Shown: positions 9,233-18,822 of the stretch, one piece after another
Layout: each line of letters opens with the position of its first letter
Numbering within the stretch: position 1 is the stretch's first letter
Origin: Ruegeria sp. Ofav3-42
GTDB taxonomy: Bacteria > Pseudomonadota > Alphaproteobacteria > Rhodobacterales > Rhodobacteraceae
Length of the DNA stretch: 64,000 bases
NCBI RefSeq assembly: GCF_022347725.1
Contig: NZ_JAKRGB010000002.1
Span: 372,001 to 436,000 of the forward strand
Reading direction: 5' to 3'
Position numbers and translations under genes: made by a program
Notes under the pieces: model-generated
Databases searched by the model: none
Told to the model about the DNA's origin: nothing
Seen by the model: the letters and a program-made list of their open reading frames with translations, nothing else

Positions 9233-9957
9233 GGCCGCCGCCCTTGACCATGCACGATGATGATCGAGAAATAAGGGGTAACTTTTTCACAAGCCTCGGA
9301 CAGTTTCGTTACCGTCTGGTTCGGCATTTGTGCAAATTCAACAATCCATGCGCGATCGTACAGGCCAGCGGTTTTCAGCGCCCGCTTCACCTTGTCGATG
9401 TTACGCCCGATCTTCATGACCACCAGCGCGTCAGTCTGCGCCATGCGCCGTGCCAAATCGTCCTCGGGTAGGGTGCCGACCAAAACGGTCAGAACATCGT
9501 CTCCCCAGGTGATCGGGTCTCCGGTCGCTGTCCAAGCACCGGACATGCCGGTGATGGCGGGAACGACTTCGACTTCAGCTTGATCGCGCAATCGGCTGTA
9601 AAGATGCATGAAAGACCCGTAGAAGAACGGATCGCCTTCGCACAGGACCACAACCTCTTCGCCCTGATCCGACAGCGATTTCAGATGTGCTGCGCATTCC
9701 TCGTAGAACGCTGACAGCAACTCGTTGTAGCGCGGGTCGGTCAGTGGGATTTCGGTGGTCACGGGGTATTCCATCGGGAACTCCACTGCATCTCCCGGAA
9801 TCATGCCGTTGACGATTTTACGCGCCTGACCGCTGCGGCCCGGTTTGCGGAAAAACGCCACGTGACGCGCGTTTCGCAGCAGCCGGTCGGCCCGAACGCT
9901 CATCAAGTCCGGATCACCGGGGCCGAGGCCCAACCCGTATATCTTGCCCGCGCTCAT
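9229..9957 (-). CDS. cobI: Precorrin-2 C20-methyltransferase
   Basis: 242 residues starting MSAGKIYGLGLGPGDPDLMS, with VVLCEGDPFFYGSFMHLYSRL and VVPAITGMSGAWTATGDPI, the pattern of CobI/CbiL. It methylates C-20 of precorrin-2 to give precorrin-3A. The chosen ATG overlaps the cobH stop (ATGA). A longer in-frame reading begins inside cobH but adds an Arg/His-rich stretch with no family match. The tetrapyrrole methylases here (cobA, F, I, J, L, M) are recognisable paralogues of one another. Confidence 0.93.
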   Translation of the reverse strand: MSAGKIYGLGLGPGDPDLMSVRADRLLRNARHVAFFRKPGRSGQARKIVNGMIPGDAVEFPMEYPVTTEIPLTDPRYNELLSAFYEECAAHLKSLSDQGEEVVVLCEGDPFFYGSFMHLYSRLRDQAEVEVVPAITGMSGAWTATGDPITWGDDVLTVLVGTLPEDDLARRMAQTDALVVMKIGRNIDKVKRALKTAGLYDRAWIVEFAQMPNQTVTKLSEACEKVTPYFSIIIVHGQGRRP

Positions 9958-10583
9958 TCCGCGCGGCTCGCGATGGCGTTGATGGCGGCGACAGTAATGG
10001 CGCTTCCGCCCAGACGACCTTTGACGATGCACGAAGGCACGGGTTGTGCTTCCCACAGTGCGTCTTTGGACTCTACCGCGCCGACAAATCCAACCGGGCA
10101 GCCAATGATGGCGGCGGGGCGTGGGCAGTCGGGGTCTTCAAGCATGTTCAGCAGGTGGAACAGGGCGGTCGGCGCGTTGCCAATGGCCACCACTGCCCCC
10201 TCCAGCTGGGGACGCCACAGCTCCAGCGCAGCGGCCGAACGGGTATTGCTCATTTCAGCGGCCAGAGGACGAACCCGCTCGTCATGCAGAGTGCAGATCA
10301 CCTCGTTATCGGCGGGCAGGCGGAACCGGGTCACGCCTTCGCTGACCATACGCGCGTCGCATAAGATCGGCGCGCCGTTTTCCAGTGCCGCTCGGGCAGC
10401 CGTCACAAAGCCTGGCGAGAAATGCACGAACTCTTCCAGACCGACCATCCCGGCGGCGTGGATCATGCGCACTGCGACCTGTTCTTCGTCGGCGTCAAAA
10501 CGGGCCAGATCAGCCTCGGACCGGATCGTGGCAAAGCTCTGTTTATAGATCGCTGCGCCATCGGTTTCGTATTCATAGGGCAT
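9954..10583 (-). CDS. cobH: Precorrin-8X methylmutase
   Basis: 209 residues. The motif VRMIHAAGMVGLEEFVHFSP contains the expected catalytic His (H42) that moves a methyl group from C-11 to C-12, yielding hydrogenobyrinic acid. The C-terminal IIGCPVGFVGAVESKDAL and CIVKGRLGGSAITVAAINA segments are strongly conserved in the family. Its start overlaps the last base of the cobG stop (TGATG), consistent with coupled translation. Confidence 0.95.
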   Translation of the reverse strand: MPYEYETDGAAIYKQSFATIRSEADLARFDADEEQVAVRMIHAAGMVGLEEFVHFSPGFVTAARAALENGAPILCDARMVSEGVTRFRLPADNEVICTLHDERVRPLAAEMSNTRSAAALELWRPQLEGAVVAIGNAPTALFHLLNMLEDPDCPRPAAIIGCPVGFVGAVESKDALWEAQPVPSCIVKGRLGGSAITVAAINAIASRAE

Positions 10584-11710
10584 CAGGTCAGGTCCATAGT
10601 CTTAAGTGTTTCGGGGCTTAGCCCACGCTGGAATGGCTCATCCCCTGCGCGGCCGTTTTTGACAAGATCAAATCGTCCGTGATTGCCGACCAGAGTGACA
10701 TTTGCTGTGCCCATGCGGGCACATCCTTTGGAGCAACCCGAGACGTGCAGACTGCCTGCGACCCGAGCGGCCAATGCACGCGCAATAGTGCGGGTTTCCA
10801 CCTGGGCCTGCGGGCAGAACGGTGCGCCGGGGCAGGCGTCGGTCGTCATCAGCGGGTCGGTGCCATTTGTGACAAAGTCTGGGGCAGGTATCGCCGCCCC
10901 GCCTTCCAGCAGGATCAGCCGCCACGGCGTGACCCGCAAGGCAGAGGCGCCGCTGTCTTCAATCAGGTCATGCAACTTTCGTGCCGGCAATTGCCCGAAC
11001 GCGGCACCATATAAGGCACCTAGCGGGCAAAAAGACGGCTGCAGCGGGCCTGCTGTCGGCCCGGGTGCCTTGCCTTGCCATGCCGCCGGCAGGCCCGTGG
11101 CGGCAACAAGGCGCGCCATACGACGGGTGTCAGAGGTGTGATGTTCGGCAAACCACCGTGCCAATTCGATCAGTTGATTGACGGCTTCGGCTTCTTTGAC
11201 AGCTCGACCTGTCGGCGCGCCGTCGGCTCGCAGCACCAGCCCGTCCACACCGGTTTCCAGCCGGATATCGGCCGAGTCGTCTGACAGCAGCCGCGCCGGG
11301 CCGGTGTCGATCGCGAAACCGAACTTGGCCGGCAGTGCAGGCAGTTCGCCCAAACGATCGATTAACTCCTGCGTCAGTCGCGCGGTCAGATCGCCCAATT
11401 GATACAGTGGCGAAACAAGGATGTTGCGGCGCACTTCAATTCCCGGCTCAGCGTCCAACAGATTGAGCGAAGCCAACTTCTTGAGCAATGGTTGGTGATC
11501 GTCTTCCTTGACCCCGCGCAACTGAAGGTTAGCCCGGTTGGTCAGGTCGATCGTGCCGTTGCCAAATCGCTCAGCCAGGTCACACAGGCCAAGCGCCTGC
11601 GCGGCGCTGAGACGGGCCAGCCGTGGCCGCACGCGCACGACAAGCCCATCGCCCGACATCATCGGTCGATGGGCACCCGGACACCAACCCTGGACAATGG
11701 GCGCACTCAT
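10583..11710 (-). CDS. cobG: Precorrin-3B synthase
   Basis: 375 residues of the nitrite/sulfite reductase ferredoxin-like fold. The Cys pairs in CPGAPFCPQAQVETR and SGCSKGCARMG are the expected [4Fe-4S] ligands. CobG is an O2-dependent monooxygenase that hydroxylates precorrin-3A, so its presence marks the aerobic pathway. The ATG before SAPIVQGWCPGAHRP was chosen because it overlaps the cobN stop as ATGA; an upstream in-frame start would lie within cobN. Next in line is cobH. Confidence 0.92.
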   Translation of the reverse strand: MSAPIVQGWCPGAHRPMMSGDGLVVRVRPRLARLSAAQALGLCDLAERFGNGTIDLTNRANLQLRGVKEDDHQPLLKKLASLNLLDAEPGIEVRRNILVSPLYQLGDLTARLTQELIDRLGELPALPAKFGFAIDTGPARLLSDDSADIRLETGVDGLVLRADGAPTGRAVKEAEAVNQLIELARWFAEHHTSDTRRMARLVAATGLPAAWQGKAPGPTAGPLQPSFCPLGALYGAAFGQLPARKLHDLIEDSGASALRVTPWRLILLEGGAAIPAPDFVTNGTDPLMTTDACPGAPFCPQAQVETRTIARALAARVAGSLHVSGCSKGCARMGTANVTLVGNHGRFDLVKNGRAGDEPFQRGLSPETLKTMDLT

Positions 11711-14700
11711 CCCAGCCCCTCCAAATCGGCTCGGATCGAGTTGCGGCGTGTGTTCCATAGACCTGCCTCCAACAAGGCGCGGAACCGGTCCTGCATGGCC
11801 TGATGCGCCTGAGGGTTGGCCTCTTGCAGGAAGGCGTCGACCTCGGCGTCGCCGAGAGTGGCGTCGTGGTACAGGTCGAACAGATGCGGCGCGACCGTGC
11901 CGGACAGATGTGCAAACGAGGCCATGTGATCCAGTGTTGCCGCGATCTCGGCCGCACCCCGGAATCCGTGCCTTTGCATTCCTGCGATCCAGCCCGGATT
12001 GGCTGCACGGGCATGTACGACGCGACTGATTTCCTCGGGCAGGGTTCGGGCGCGCGGGTTTTCGGGGTTGGTATTGTCCAGGTGATACAGCTGCGCGGTA
12101 CCACCAGTGATCTTCTTGGCGGCCGCAAATCCGGCCTCATGGGTGGCATAGTCGTTGGCCAGCAGAAGGTCGGTTTCAGTCAGGTCCTGCAGATGGACAA
12201 AGCTGTCCGCGTTGGCGACGCGTTGACTGATGCCGTCGACGTCCTGCGCGATATGCACACCTTCCAGCGCGAATGAGCTGGCGTCCAGCCAGGCCTGCCC
12301 GGCCTGTTCGCGCGCCTCGTCGGTGTAGGTTTCGGACAGATGAGTCATGTTCAGGCCATAGCTACCCGGCGCCGGGCCATAGACGCGAGCTGCCGGAACC
12401 TGCCCCGCATAGGGGTTCCAATCAGTCGCCTCATCACGTTCGCACAAGGCGCGAACCGCCTGACCATAAAGCGCCGAGAGCGTCGGAAACACGTCCCGGA
12501 ACAGGCCCGAGACACGCAGCGTGACATCCAGACGTGGGCGGCTGAGGTCAGTGATCGGCAGCACTTCAATGCCGGACACCCGCTCGGACCCCTTGTCCCA
12601 GACCGGTTTCACACCCAGCAGGTGCAAGGCCATGGCGAATTCCTCGCCGGCTGTGCGCATTGTGGCAGAGCCCCAGAGGTCAACGATCAAACCCTTTGGA
12701 TAGTCGCCTTCCTCTTGCAGGTGCCGCCGCACCAGTTCCTCGGCCAGTTTCACGCCCTGTGTGTAGGCCGCGCGAGTGGGCACTGAACGTGGATCGGTGG
12801 TGTAGAGGTTCCTCCCGGTTGGCAGCACGTCCGAACGGCCGCGATAGGGTGAGCCGGACGGCCCGGCCTCGATCCGTTTTCCGGCCAACGCGTCAATTAG
12901 GGCACTCCGCTCGGCATTGGCCGAGGGTGCGGGATCGAAATTGCCTGTCACCTCGGGTATGCGGCCAAAGATGTGCAGCCCGTCACCGAACTGGCTTTCC
13001 TTGATGTCACAGACAAAACGGTCGATGCGGGTGATCGCCTCGGCGGTGCAGGTCGCCTGATCGAGGCCCAGATCGCTTTCCAGCCCGATGGCATGCGCCT
13101 CGTCCCGGATATCCTCTTGCAGTCGGTCGCGGCGCTTAGGGTCCAGCCCGTCGGCGTTCGAGAACTCATCCAGCAGCGATTCCAACCGAACCATCCGATC
13201 CGGCGTGCCGCTTTCCTTCATTGGGGGCGGGATATGGCCCAGCGTGACGGCTCCGATCCGGCGCTTGGCCTGCGCGGCCTCGCCGGGGTCGTTGACGATG
13301 AATGGGTAGATAACCGGAAGATCGCGGATCAGAACCTCGGGCCAGCATTTGTCGGACAGGGCGACCGATTTGCCCGGCAGCCATTCCAGCGTGCCATGGG
13401 CGCCGATATGGATCAGCGCATCGGCACCAAGGCTTTTGCGCAGCCACAGATAAAACGCGACATAGCTGTGCCGCGGCGTGCGCGACAAGTCATGATAATC
13501 GTCATCGCGCAATTCAGGCGTGCCGCGTTCAGGCTGCAGCGCGACCAGCGCTTTGCCCCGGTGCAGAGCCGTGAACTGAAACGCGCCATCGGTGAAGGCT
13601 GGATCATCCTCGGGGTTCCCCCAGACGGTGTTCAGATCTGAACGCAATTGCTCTGGCAAATCGGCAAGTGTGGTGAGGTAATCCTGCAGCGGCCACGAAA
13701 TTCGGGCGTCCAGCAAAACATCTGCAATCGGCTCTGCCGGTGCAGTGTCATAGCCCTCGTCCTGCAGATCGGCCAGCATCGCTTCGGCCGAAGCAAGTGC
13801 ATCGAGGCCCACCGCATGGGCCATCTGCCAATCCTTGCCGGGATAGGTGGACAGCACCAAAGCAGGCACCTGATCCTCTTTAGGTCGGTCATTCAGGTTC
13901 AGCCAACCAGTTACACGGTCGATGATCGCTTCGATCCGTTCAGGTTCGGCCCGGTGGGCGAAGCGGGAATACTCAAGGTGCGGGTCGCGTTTGCCGGGCT
14001 CTTTGAAGGAGGCAATACCGGCCGAGATACGCCCATCCACTTCGGGCAGCACCACATGCATGGCAAGGTCGGCGGGGGACAGCCCTCGCTCCGCCTCGGC
14101 CCATGCTTTGCGGCGCGAGGTCGCCAGGGCGACCTGAAACACCGGCACATCTGCTGCATCCAAGGGGGATGTCCCCGACGCGCCTTTGCCCGAGAAGGAA
14201 GTGGCGTTGATGATCGCGGATGGGCTCAGGGCATCAACCTGTTCGCGCAACCAGTCGGCCGCAGCGGGGGCTTTCAGCGACGGCGCGAACAGCCCAACCG
14301 CGTCCAGGCCACGGTCTCGTAAGCTGCGGATCAAAGTTGCGACCGGAGCGGTGTCCGCCGCGGTCAGATAGGCCCGATAGAAGCTCACAAGGATGCGCTT
14401 CGTATCGCCCGAGAACGCCTTGTCCACGGGGATAACGCCGCGATCCGGACACCATGCACCGCATTCCGGCAGGGTCTTGGCTCCCATCACCGGCCCGGCA
14501 TAAAGCCCCGCCGCCAGCGCCATTTGCGCCAAAGCAGCCTGTGCCGCGACTTCACCGCCAGTGTCACAAAGATGCGCCAGCCGCCGCAGGGTCGAGACGG
14601 GCAGGGTTGAGTAGTCGTCCAGCCGCGTATCCTCGCGCCCGTCGGCGGGCAGAACGGCCAATGCAATGCCCTTGGCCTGCGCCAGCGCCAAAACCTGCTG

Positions 14701-15000
14701 CAGGCCGTAGGACCAGTAGGGTACGCCGCCGATCAAGCGAATCAGAATACCCTTGGCCCCCTCAAGCGTCTGCTCGACATAGGTGTCGACGGAAAGCGGG
14801 TGCTTCAACGCCGTCAGATTGGCCAGCCGCATCGTTGGCATACGCCCTTCGGCCCCGCCACCGCGATGCCAGCCTGCCGCGAAAGCGCCAAGGTCGCTGT
14901 CCGAGAAGGACAGCACCACCAGATCCGCCGGGCTCTGGCCCAGATCGGTCGGGGTTTCGGTTTCTTCTAACCCGTGGCTTTCGCGGAAGACGACGTGCAT
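11707..15000 (-). CDS. cobN: Cobaltochelatase subunit CobN
   Basis: 1097 residues, the large subunit of the ATP-dependent CobNST chelatase that inserts Co2+ into hydrogenobyrinic acid a,c-diamide. Typical CobN/BchH-family segments are visible: HIGAHGTLEWLPGKSVALSD, PVIYPFIVNDPGEAAQAKRR, LIVDLWGSATMRTAGEEFAM and YGPAPGSYGLNMTHLSETY. It is somewhat shorter than the Pseudomonas prototype, but no internal break is apparent. It starts 3 bp after the cobW stop and overlaps cobG by four bases. CobS and CobT are not in the window. Confidence 0.95.
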   Translation of the reverse strand: MHVVFRESHGLEETETPTDLGQSPADLVVLSFSDSDLGAFAAGWHRGGGAEGRMPTMRLANLTALKHPLSVDTYVEQTLEGAKGILIRLIGGVPYWSYGLQQVLALAQAKGIALAVLPADGREDTRLDDYSTLPVSTLRRLAHLCDTGGEVAAQAALAQMALAAGLYAGPVMGAKTLPECGAWCPDRGVIPVDKAFSGDTKRILVSFYRAYLTAADTAPVATLIRSLRDRGLDAVGLFAPSLKAPAAADWLREQVDALSPSAIINATSFSGKGASGTSPLDAADVPVFQVALATSRRKAWAEAERGLSPADLAMHVVLPEVDGRISAGIASFKEPGKRDPHLEYSRFAHRAEPERIEAIIDRVTGWLNLNDRPKEDQVPALVLSTYPGKDWQMAHAVGLDALASAEAMLADLQDEGYDTAPAEPIADVLLDARISWPLQDYLTTLADLPEQLRSDLNTVWGNPEDDPAFTDGAFQFTALHRGKALVALQPERGTPELRDDDYHDLSRTPRHSYVAFYLWLRKSLGADALIHIGAHGTLEWLPGKSVALSDKCWPEVLIRDLPVIYPFIVNDPGEAAQAKRRIGAVTLGHIPPPMKESGTPDRMVRLESLLDEFSNADGLDPKRRDRLQEDIRDEAHAIGLESDLGLDQATCTAEAITRIDRFVCDIKESQFGDGLHIFGRIPEVTGNFDPAPSANAERSALIDALAGKRIEAGPSGSPYRGRSDVLPTGRNLYTTDPRSVPTRAAYTQGVKLAEELVRRHLQEEGDYPKGLIVDLWGSATMRTAGEEFAMALHLLGVKPVWDKGSERVSGIEVLPITDLSRPRLDVTLRVSGLFRDVFPTLSALYGQAVRALCERDEATDWNPYAGQVPAARVYGPAPGSYGLNMTHLSETYTDEAREQAGQAWLDASSFALEGVHIAQDVDGISQRVANADSFVHLQDLTETDLLLANDYATHEAGFAAAKKITGGTAQLYHLDNTNPENPRARTLPEEISRVVHARAANPGWIAGMQRHGFRGAAEIAATLDHMASFAHLSGTVAPHLFDLYHDATLGDAEVDAFLQEANPQAHQAMQDRFRALLEAGLWNTRRNSIRADLEGLG

Positions 15001-15003
15001 GGC

Positions 15004-16059
15004 TTACTCGGCAGCCTCGGCTACACCTACGAGGATATCGCGGATTGCGGCCTCTTTGATGTCGTCATGCTCGGCGATCACGACCAAACGCGAGCGGCGC
15101 TCTTCACCGGGTTCCCACGGACGGTCGTACTGGTGACGCACGCGGGCACCAACAGCCTGAACCAGTAGGCGCATGGGCTTGCCCTGAACGGCTGCATAGC
15201 CTTTGACGCGCAAGATATTCAGCTCATTGGCCAAACGTTCGATATTGGCGACCAGTTGAGCCGGGTCTGTCTGTTCCGGCAACTCGACGATGATGCTTTC
15301 GAAATCGTCGTGCTCGTGATCGTGATGACCGTCGTGATGCGACGGGCGGGCGTCCATGTCATCCTCGGCAGCGGCCTCCAGACCCAGCACGACGCGGACG
15401 TCCACGGCACCTTCGGCAACTTCGACAACCGGCAGGGGACGCGGAGCCTCAGCCGCAATGATCTCTTTGGCCTTGGCAACCCCTTCCGGACCGGCCAGAT
15501 CGGGCTTGGTCAGCAGGATGATGTCGGCGCAGGAGATCTGATCCTCGAACACCTCGGACAGAGGCGTTTCGTGGTCGATCGAGTCGTCAGCCAGGCGCTG
15601 GGCGTCCACGGCTTCGACATTCGGAGCAAAGCGTCCTGCGGCCACGGCCTCGGCATCTGCCAGAGCGATCACACCATCAACTGTGATTTTGGAGCGGATA
15701 TCAGGCCAGTCGAATGCCTTCAGCAGCGGCTTTGGCAACGCGAGGCCAGAGGTTTCGATCAGGATGTGATCAGGGCGCGGCTCCAGCGCCATCAGCGCCT
15801 CGATGGTCGGGATGAAGTCATCTGCCACGGTGCAACAGATGCAGCCATTGGCCAGTTCCATGATGTTTTCCGCAGGGCAATCCGGGATCGCGCAGGATTT
15901 CAGGATGTCGCCATCGACACCCACATCGCCGAATTCATTGACCACAACAGCCAGACGTTTGCCCTGCGGGTTCTGCATCAGGTGCTTTACCAGCGTGGTC
16001 TTGCCCGAGCCCAGAAAGCCGGTGATCACAGTGACAGGGAGTTTTTCGAGATTGCTCAT
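15004..16059 (-). CDS. cobW: CobW-type GTP-binding metallochaperone
   Basis: 351 residues of the G3E GTPase family. It has the P-loop TGFLGSGKTTLVKHLM, the metal-binding CICC motif within ANGCICCTVADDFIPT, a Walker B-like ILIETSGLALP, and LTKPDLAG as the guanine-specificity loop. A His/Asp-rich run (HHDGHHDHEHDD) near residue 245 is a likely metal-binding linker. CobW supplies cobalt to the CobNST chelatase, which fits the gene lying directly before cobN. Its ATG overlaps the stop of the DUF1636 gene (ATGA). Confidence 0.94.
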   Translation of the reverse strand: MSNLEKLPVTVITGFLGSGKTTLVKHLMQNPQGKRLAVVVNEFGDVGVDGDILKSCAIPDCPAENIMELANGCICCTVADDFIPTIEALMALEPRPDHILIETSGLALPKPLLKAFDWPDIRSKITVDGVIALADAEAVAAGRFAPNVEAVDAQRLADDSIDHETPLSEVFEDQISCADIILLTKPDLAGPEGVAKAKEIIAAEAPRPLPVVEVAEGAVDVRVVLGLEAAAEDDMDARPSHHDGHHDHEHDDFESIIVELPEQTDPAQLVANIERLANELNILRVKGYAAVQGKPMRLLVQAVGARVRHQYDRPWEPGEERRSRLVVIAEHDDIKEAAIRDILVGVAEAAE

Positions 16060-16436
16060 TTCAGGGCTCCAATCGGGGGAATGCGGGCCGCACAGTTTTT
16101 GCGGAAATGTTCGGGGCGCTCACGCCATTTTACCAGACCGTCTTCGGCGGCGAGATACTTGGTTGCACCGTCAACGATGGTTTCGACGTGGTCGGTCTCG
16201 TTGAGATTTTCATAAACGAAGGTCCAGCGGGATGGGCCACCGCGTAACACGATAGAACATCCCTGATCGCAGTTCGAAAGGCATTCCACTGGCTTCAGAT
16301 CGACGCCGTCGGGCAGGCCAGCCTGTTCCAGCGCCTTGTGCAACAAGGTGCCGGGCCGTTGCGCATCATCCTCGACAGGCAGTCCACGGCGGCACGTGGT
16401 GCAGACCAGCAATTCGACTGGTGTGGTCGCGGTCAT
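16056..16436 (-). CDS. DUF1636 ferredoxin-like metal-binding protein
   Basis: 126 residues from MTATTPVELLVC; a start three codons earlier (MRDMTATT) is equally possible. Cysteines in CTTCRRG near the N-terminus and CLSNCDQGCSIVLRGG near the middle resemble the [2Fe-2S] or metal-binding pattern of thioredoxin-like ferredoxins. DUF1636 proteins recur next to cobW and cobN in alphaproteobacteria, which suggests a part in cobalt delivery or redox support of chelation; this is inferred from context. It is the first gene behind the cobalamin riboswitch. Confidence 0.8.
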   Translation of the reverse strand: MTATTPVELLVCTTCRRGLPVEDDAQRPGTLLHKALEQAGLPDGVDLKPVECLSNCDQGCSIVLRGGPSRWTFVYENLNETDHVETIVDGATKYLAAEDGLVKWRERPEHFRKNCAARIPPIGALK

Positions 16437-16540
16437 GTCTCTCATCCCCCCAAATCCTCTTCGTGGGGGACGGGGTTTCATGCGGGCCACGTATGCGACA
16501 TGGACCCGACACCGGAACACCCCGCCCGGTTTCATCTACG

Positions 16541-16722
16541 GCTGCTGGCAGGTCTCCCGGCTTGCGGATGTCAGGGCCTTGGCCCTGTCGGATGTCCCGC
16601 CTTCCCGGCCTTGCGGCCAGTGGCTTTGGGCACCCTCTCCGGTCACGGTCGCGGGGGCGGCTGTGCTTGACGGAATTTCCGCTGGCACATTCCCTTTTCA
16701 TCCATCCGAAGATGGACACCAA
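16541..16722 (-). ncRNA. Cobalamin (AdoCbl) riboswitch upstream of DUF1636-cobW-cobN
   Basis: Read on the minus strand, the segment contains the conserved B12 box AAGCCGGGAGACCTGCCAGC (about 16564-16545). Before it come GCCACTGGCCGCAAGGCCGG (stem) and GCCCCCGCGACCGTGACCGG, the usual GCCCCCGCAACTGTGA-like core. A GGTGTCC 5' element lies at its upstream end. This is the expected element order of the cobalamin riboswitch class. It lies about 100 bp before the first gene of the block, so rising adenosylcobalamin should shut off translation or transcription of the block. Confidence 0.92.
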
Positions 16723-16810
16723 CGCAAGGGACATGCGGCACGGGCAGGGGGCTTGTCAAGCGCGAGCAGGGTGCAGAAAACGCGCAGGTCGGAAAAGCGA
16801 CAAGCCAGTG

Positions 16811-17695
16811 TCAGTCAGCGGCATCCGCAGCCAGGCGATCACGCAGCCAGGCACAGAATACGCCCGCTGCGGCGGATGAGTGCGTGCGCCCGGGCGCGGA
16901 GATCAGGTAGTGCGACTGCGCAAACGGAATCGCCGGGCCTGCAATTTCTATCGGCGCGCCCTGAGCAATGGCATTTTGAGCGAACCTTTCCACAATGGTC
17001 GCGCAGCCTGCACCGGCCATCACCAACTGCAATGCTGCGACGGATGTATCGACCGAATGAAGTGACGTTTGTTCGGGCGGCTCCATATCGTGTGCCTGAA
17101 AATAGCGCGCCCAGTTGTCCTCGTATCCGAGGATGTGAATCAGCGGCCCTTGTCGGAGGTCCAGCAAGCTTGGGTTAGCCGTACCGGCCCGACAAACCGG
17201 CACCAGGTTCTCATCGCTCAGCTTTTCAGAGATGACCGCCGGCCAATCGCCATAGCCCATCCGGATTTCGACATCCACATCGTTTGGCGCGATGCTGTCA
17301 TTCCAGATGTGCGATACCAGCCGAACGGGAATGTCCGGGTATTGCGTGTTGAACTCGGGCAGTTCAGCGGCAATCCAATATGTCGCCGTGGAAATCGCGG
17401 CCCGAACCGTAAGCGTTTGTCGGGACGCAGGGCCAAACAAGCTGTTGGTGGACAGCGCGATGTCACCCAAGGCGCGCCGAACAGTCAAAGCATAAGATTG
17501 CCCCAGCTCGGTCAATTCAAGCCGTCGTGCATTTCTGGTGAACAGGTTTTGGCCAAGTTCCGCCTCAAGGGACCGAATATGCAGAGATACGGCTGTCTGG
17601 GTCAGCCCAAGTTCCCGTGCCGTGGTGGTGAAATTCAGGTGCCTTGCGGCGCATTCAAAGCTGCGCAGCCATGCCGGGTTTGGAAGTCGGTCCAT
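16811..17695 (-). CDS. LysR-family transcriptional regulator (GcvA-like)
   Basis: 294 residues. An N-terminal winged helix-turn-helix (LRSFECAARHLNFTTTARELGLTQTAVSLHIRSL, quoted only as its span, residues 10-43) is followed by a LysR substrate-binding domain. The LPNPAWLRSFECAARHLNFT opening resembles GcvA-type regulators. It is divergent from the oxidoreductase gene with about 110 bp between, the standard layout for a LysR regulator controlling its neighbour. The inducer is unknown. No relation to the cob block is implied beyond adjacency. Confidence 0.9.
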   Translation of the reverse strand: MDRLPNPAWLRSFECAARHLNFTTTARELGLTQTAVSLHIRSLEAELGQNLFTRNARRLELTELGQSYALTVRRALGDIALSTNSLFGPASRQTLTVRAAISTATYWIAAELPEFNTQYPDIPVRLVSHIWNDSIAPNDVDVEIRMGYGDWPAVISEKLSDENLVPVCRAGTANPSLLDLRQGPLIHILGYEDNWARYFQAHDMEPPEQTSLHSVDTSVAALQLVMAGAGCATIVERFAQNAIAQGAPIEIAGPAIPFAQSHYLISAPGRTHSSAAAGVFCAWLRDRLAADAAD

Positions 17696-17808
17696 CTATC
17701 ACCAAAAATTTTTTGCCATAACGCGGCTTATTATTCGTTTCGCTTTTGGAATTGCAACGTGGATACTCGATCAACAGCATCGCAGACGTACACTTTCGGG
17801 AGGGAAAC

Positions 17809-18765
17809 ATGAAAGTCGGCTTTATCGGATTGGGAAACGTTGGCGCAAAACTGTCGGGTTCGCTGCTGCGCAACGGCGTGGACCTGACGGTTCATGACCT
17901 CAACGCGGATTTGGTGCAGAACTTCGTGGCCAAAGGTGCCAATGCAGCCGAAAGTCCGGCGCAGTTGATGCGTGATTGTGATGCCGTCATCACCTGTCTT
18001 CCATCCCCGGCCGCCTCTGACGCCGTGATGCAGGAAATGTTGCCTGAAGTTGGCCCCGGAAAAATTTGGATGGAAATGTCCACGACGGACGAGGCCGAAG
18101 TCAAGCGCCTGGGTACTATGGTGATTGAACGCGGTGGTGCTGCCGTCGATTGTCCGGTTTCCGGTGGCTGTCACCGGGCCGCCACGGGCAATATTTCGAT
18201 CTTTGCCGGCTGTGATCGCGCGACTTTCGAAAAAATCCTGCCATTCCTGACGACGATGGGGCGACGCATCCTGCACACGGGCGAACTGGGATCTGCCTCA
18301 GTCCTGAAAGTTCTGACCAACTATCTGGCAACCGCAAACCTGATCACCTGCGCCGAGGCGCTGGTGACCGCCAAGGCTGCCGGCATGGACCTCAACACGA
18401 CGTACGAGGCAATCAAGATCTCGTCGGGCACATCGTTCGTTCACGAGACGGAAAGCCAGGTAATCCTGAACGGCTCGCGTGATATCTCCTTCACGATGGA
18501 CCTCGTGAAAAAGGACATCGGCCTGTTCCAGGAGGTCGCGGACCGCGCCGGAGTGCCGCTGGAAATAAATCCGGTGATGATCCGGATCTTCGAAGACGGA
18601 ATTGCCCGGTACGGAGACCGCGAACTCTCGCCCAATATCATCAAGCGGCTTGAGGATGCGACGGGTCTGGATATCCGCGCCCCGGGTTTCCCGCCCGAAA
18701 TGCTGGACGATGAGCCGGAAGAGGCCGGCTATGAGGTTGTCCCGCAAGGACGTGAGGCCGTGTGA
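17809..18765 (+). CDS. NAD(P)-dependent oxidoreductase, 3-hydroxyisobutyrate dehydrogenase family
   Basis: 318 residues. The Rossmann dinucleotide motif GFIGLGNVGAKLSGSLLRNG opens the protein. It continues with the beta-hydroxyacid dehydrogenase signatures DCPVSGGCHRAATGNISIF (substrate-binding) and GSASVLKVLTNYLATANLI, where the Lys is the likely catalytic residue. The start follows a GGGAGG ribosome site; an in-frame extension upstream lacks one. The family oxidises 3-hydroxyisobutyrate, tartronate semialdehyde, 6-phosphogluconate and similar compounds. The true substrate is not determinable, and the divergent LysR gene probably regulates it. Confidence 0.9.
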   Translation: MKVGFIGLGNVGAKLSGSLLRNGVDLTVHDLNADLVQNFVAKGANAAESPAQLMRDCDAVITCLPSPAASDAVMQEMLPEVGPGKIWMEMSTTDEAEVKRLGTMVIERGGAAVDCPVSGGCHRAATGNISIFAGCDRATFEKILPFLTTMGRRILHTGELGSASVLKVLTNYLATANLITCAEALVTAKAAGMDLNTTYEAIKISSGTSFVHETESQVILNGSRDISFTMDLVKKDIGLFQEVADRAGVPLEINPVMIRIFEDGIARYGDRELSPNIIKRLEDATGLDIRAPGFPPEMLDDEPEEAGYEVVPQGREAV

Positions 18766-18808
18766 CGCACGCCATGTGCGACCGGAATATACCTTCTAAT
18801 CAGAAGAG

Positions 18809-18822
18809 TGGAGGCGAGTACC
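18809..18822 (+). repeat. Candidate attL: copy of the tRNA-Cys 3' end
   Basis: TGGAGGCGAGTACC is identical to 38739-38752, the last 14 bases (complement) of tRNA-Cys including the encoded CCA, and lies in the same orientation. Direct repetition of a tRNA 3' end at the far side of an integrase-bearing segment is what site-specific integration leaves behind. Sequence on either side of the 14 bp does not match. Confidence 0.65.
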
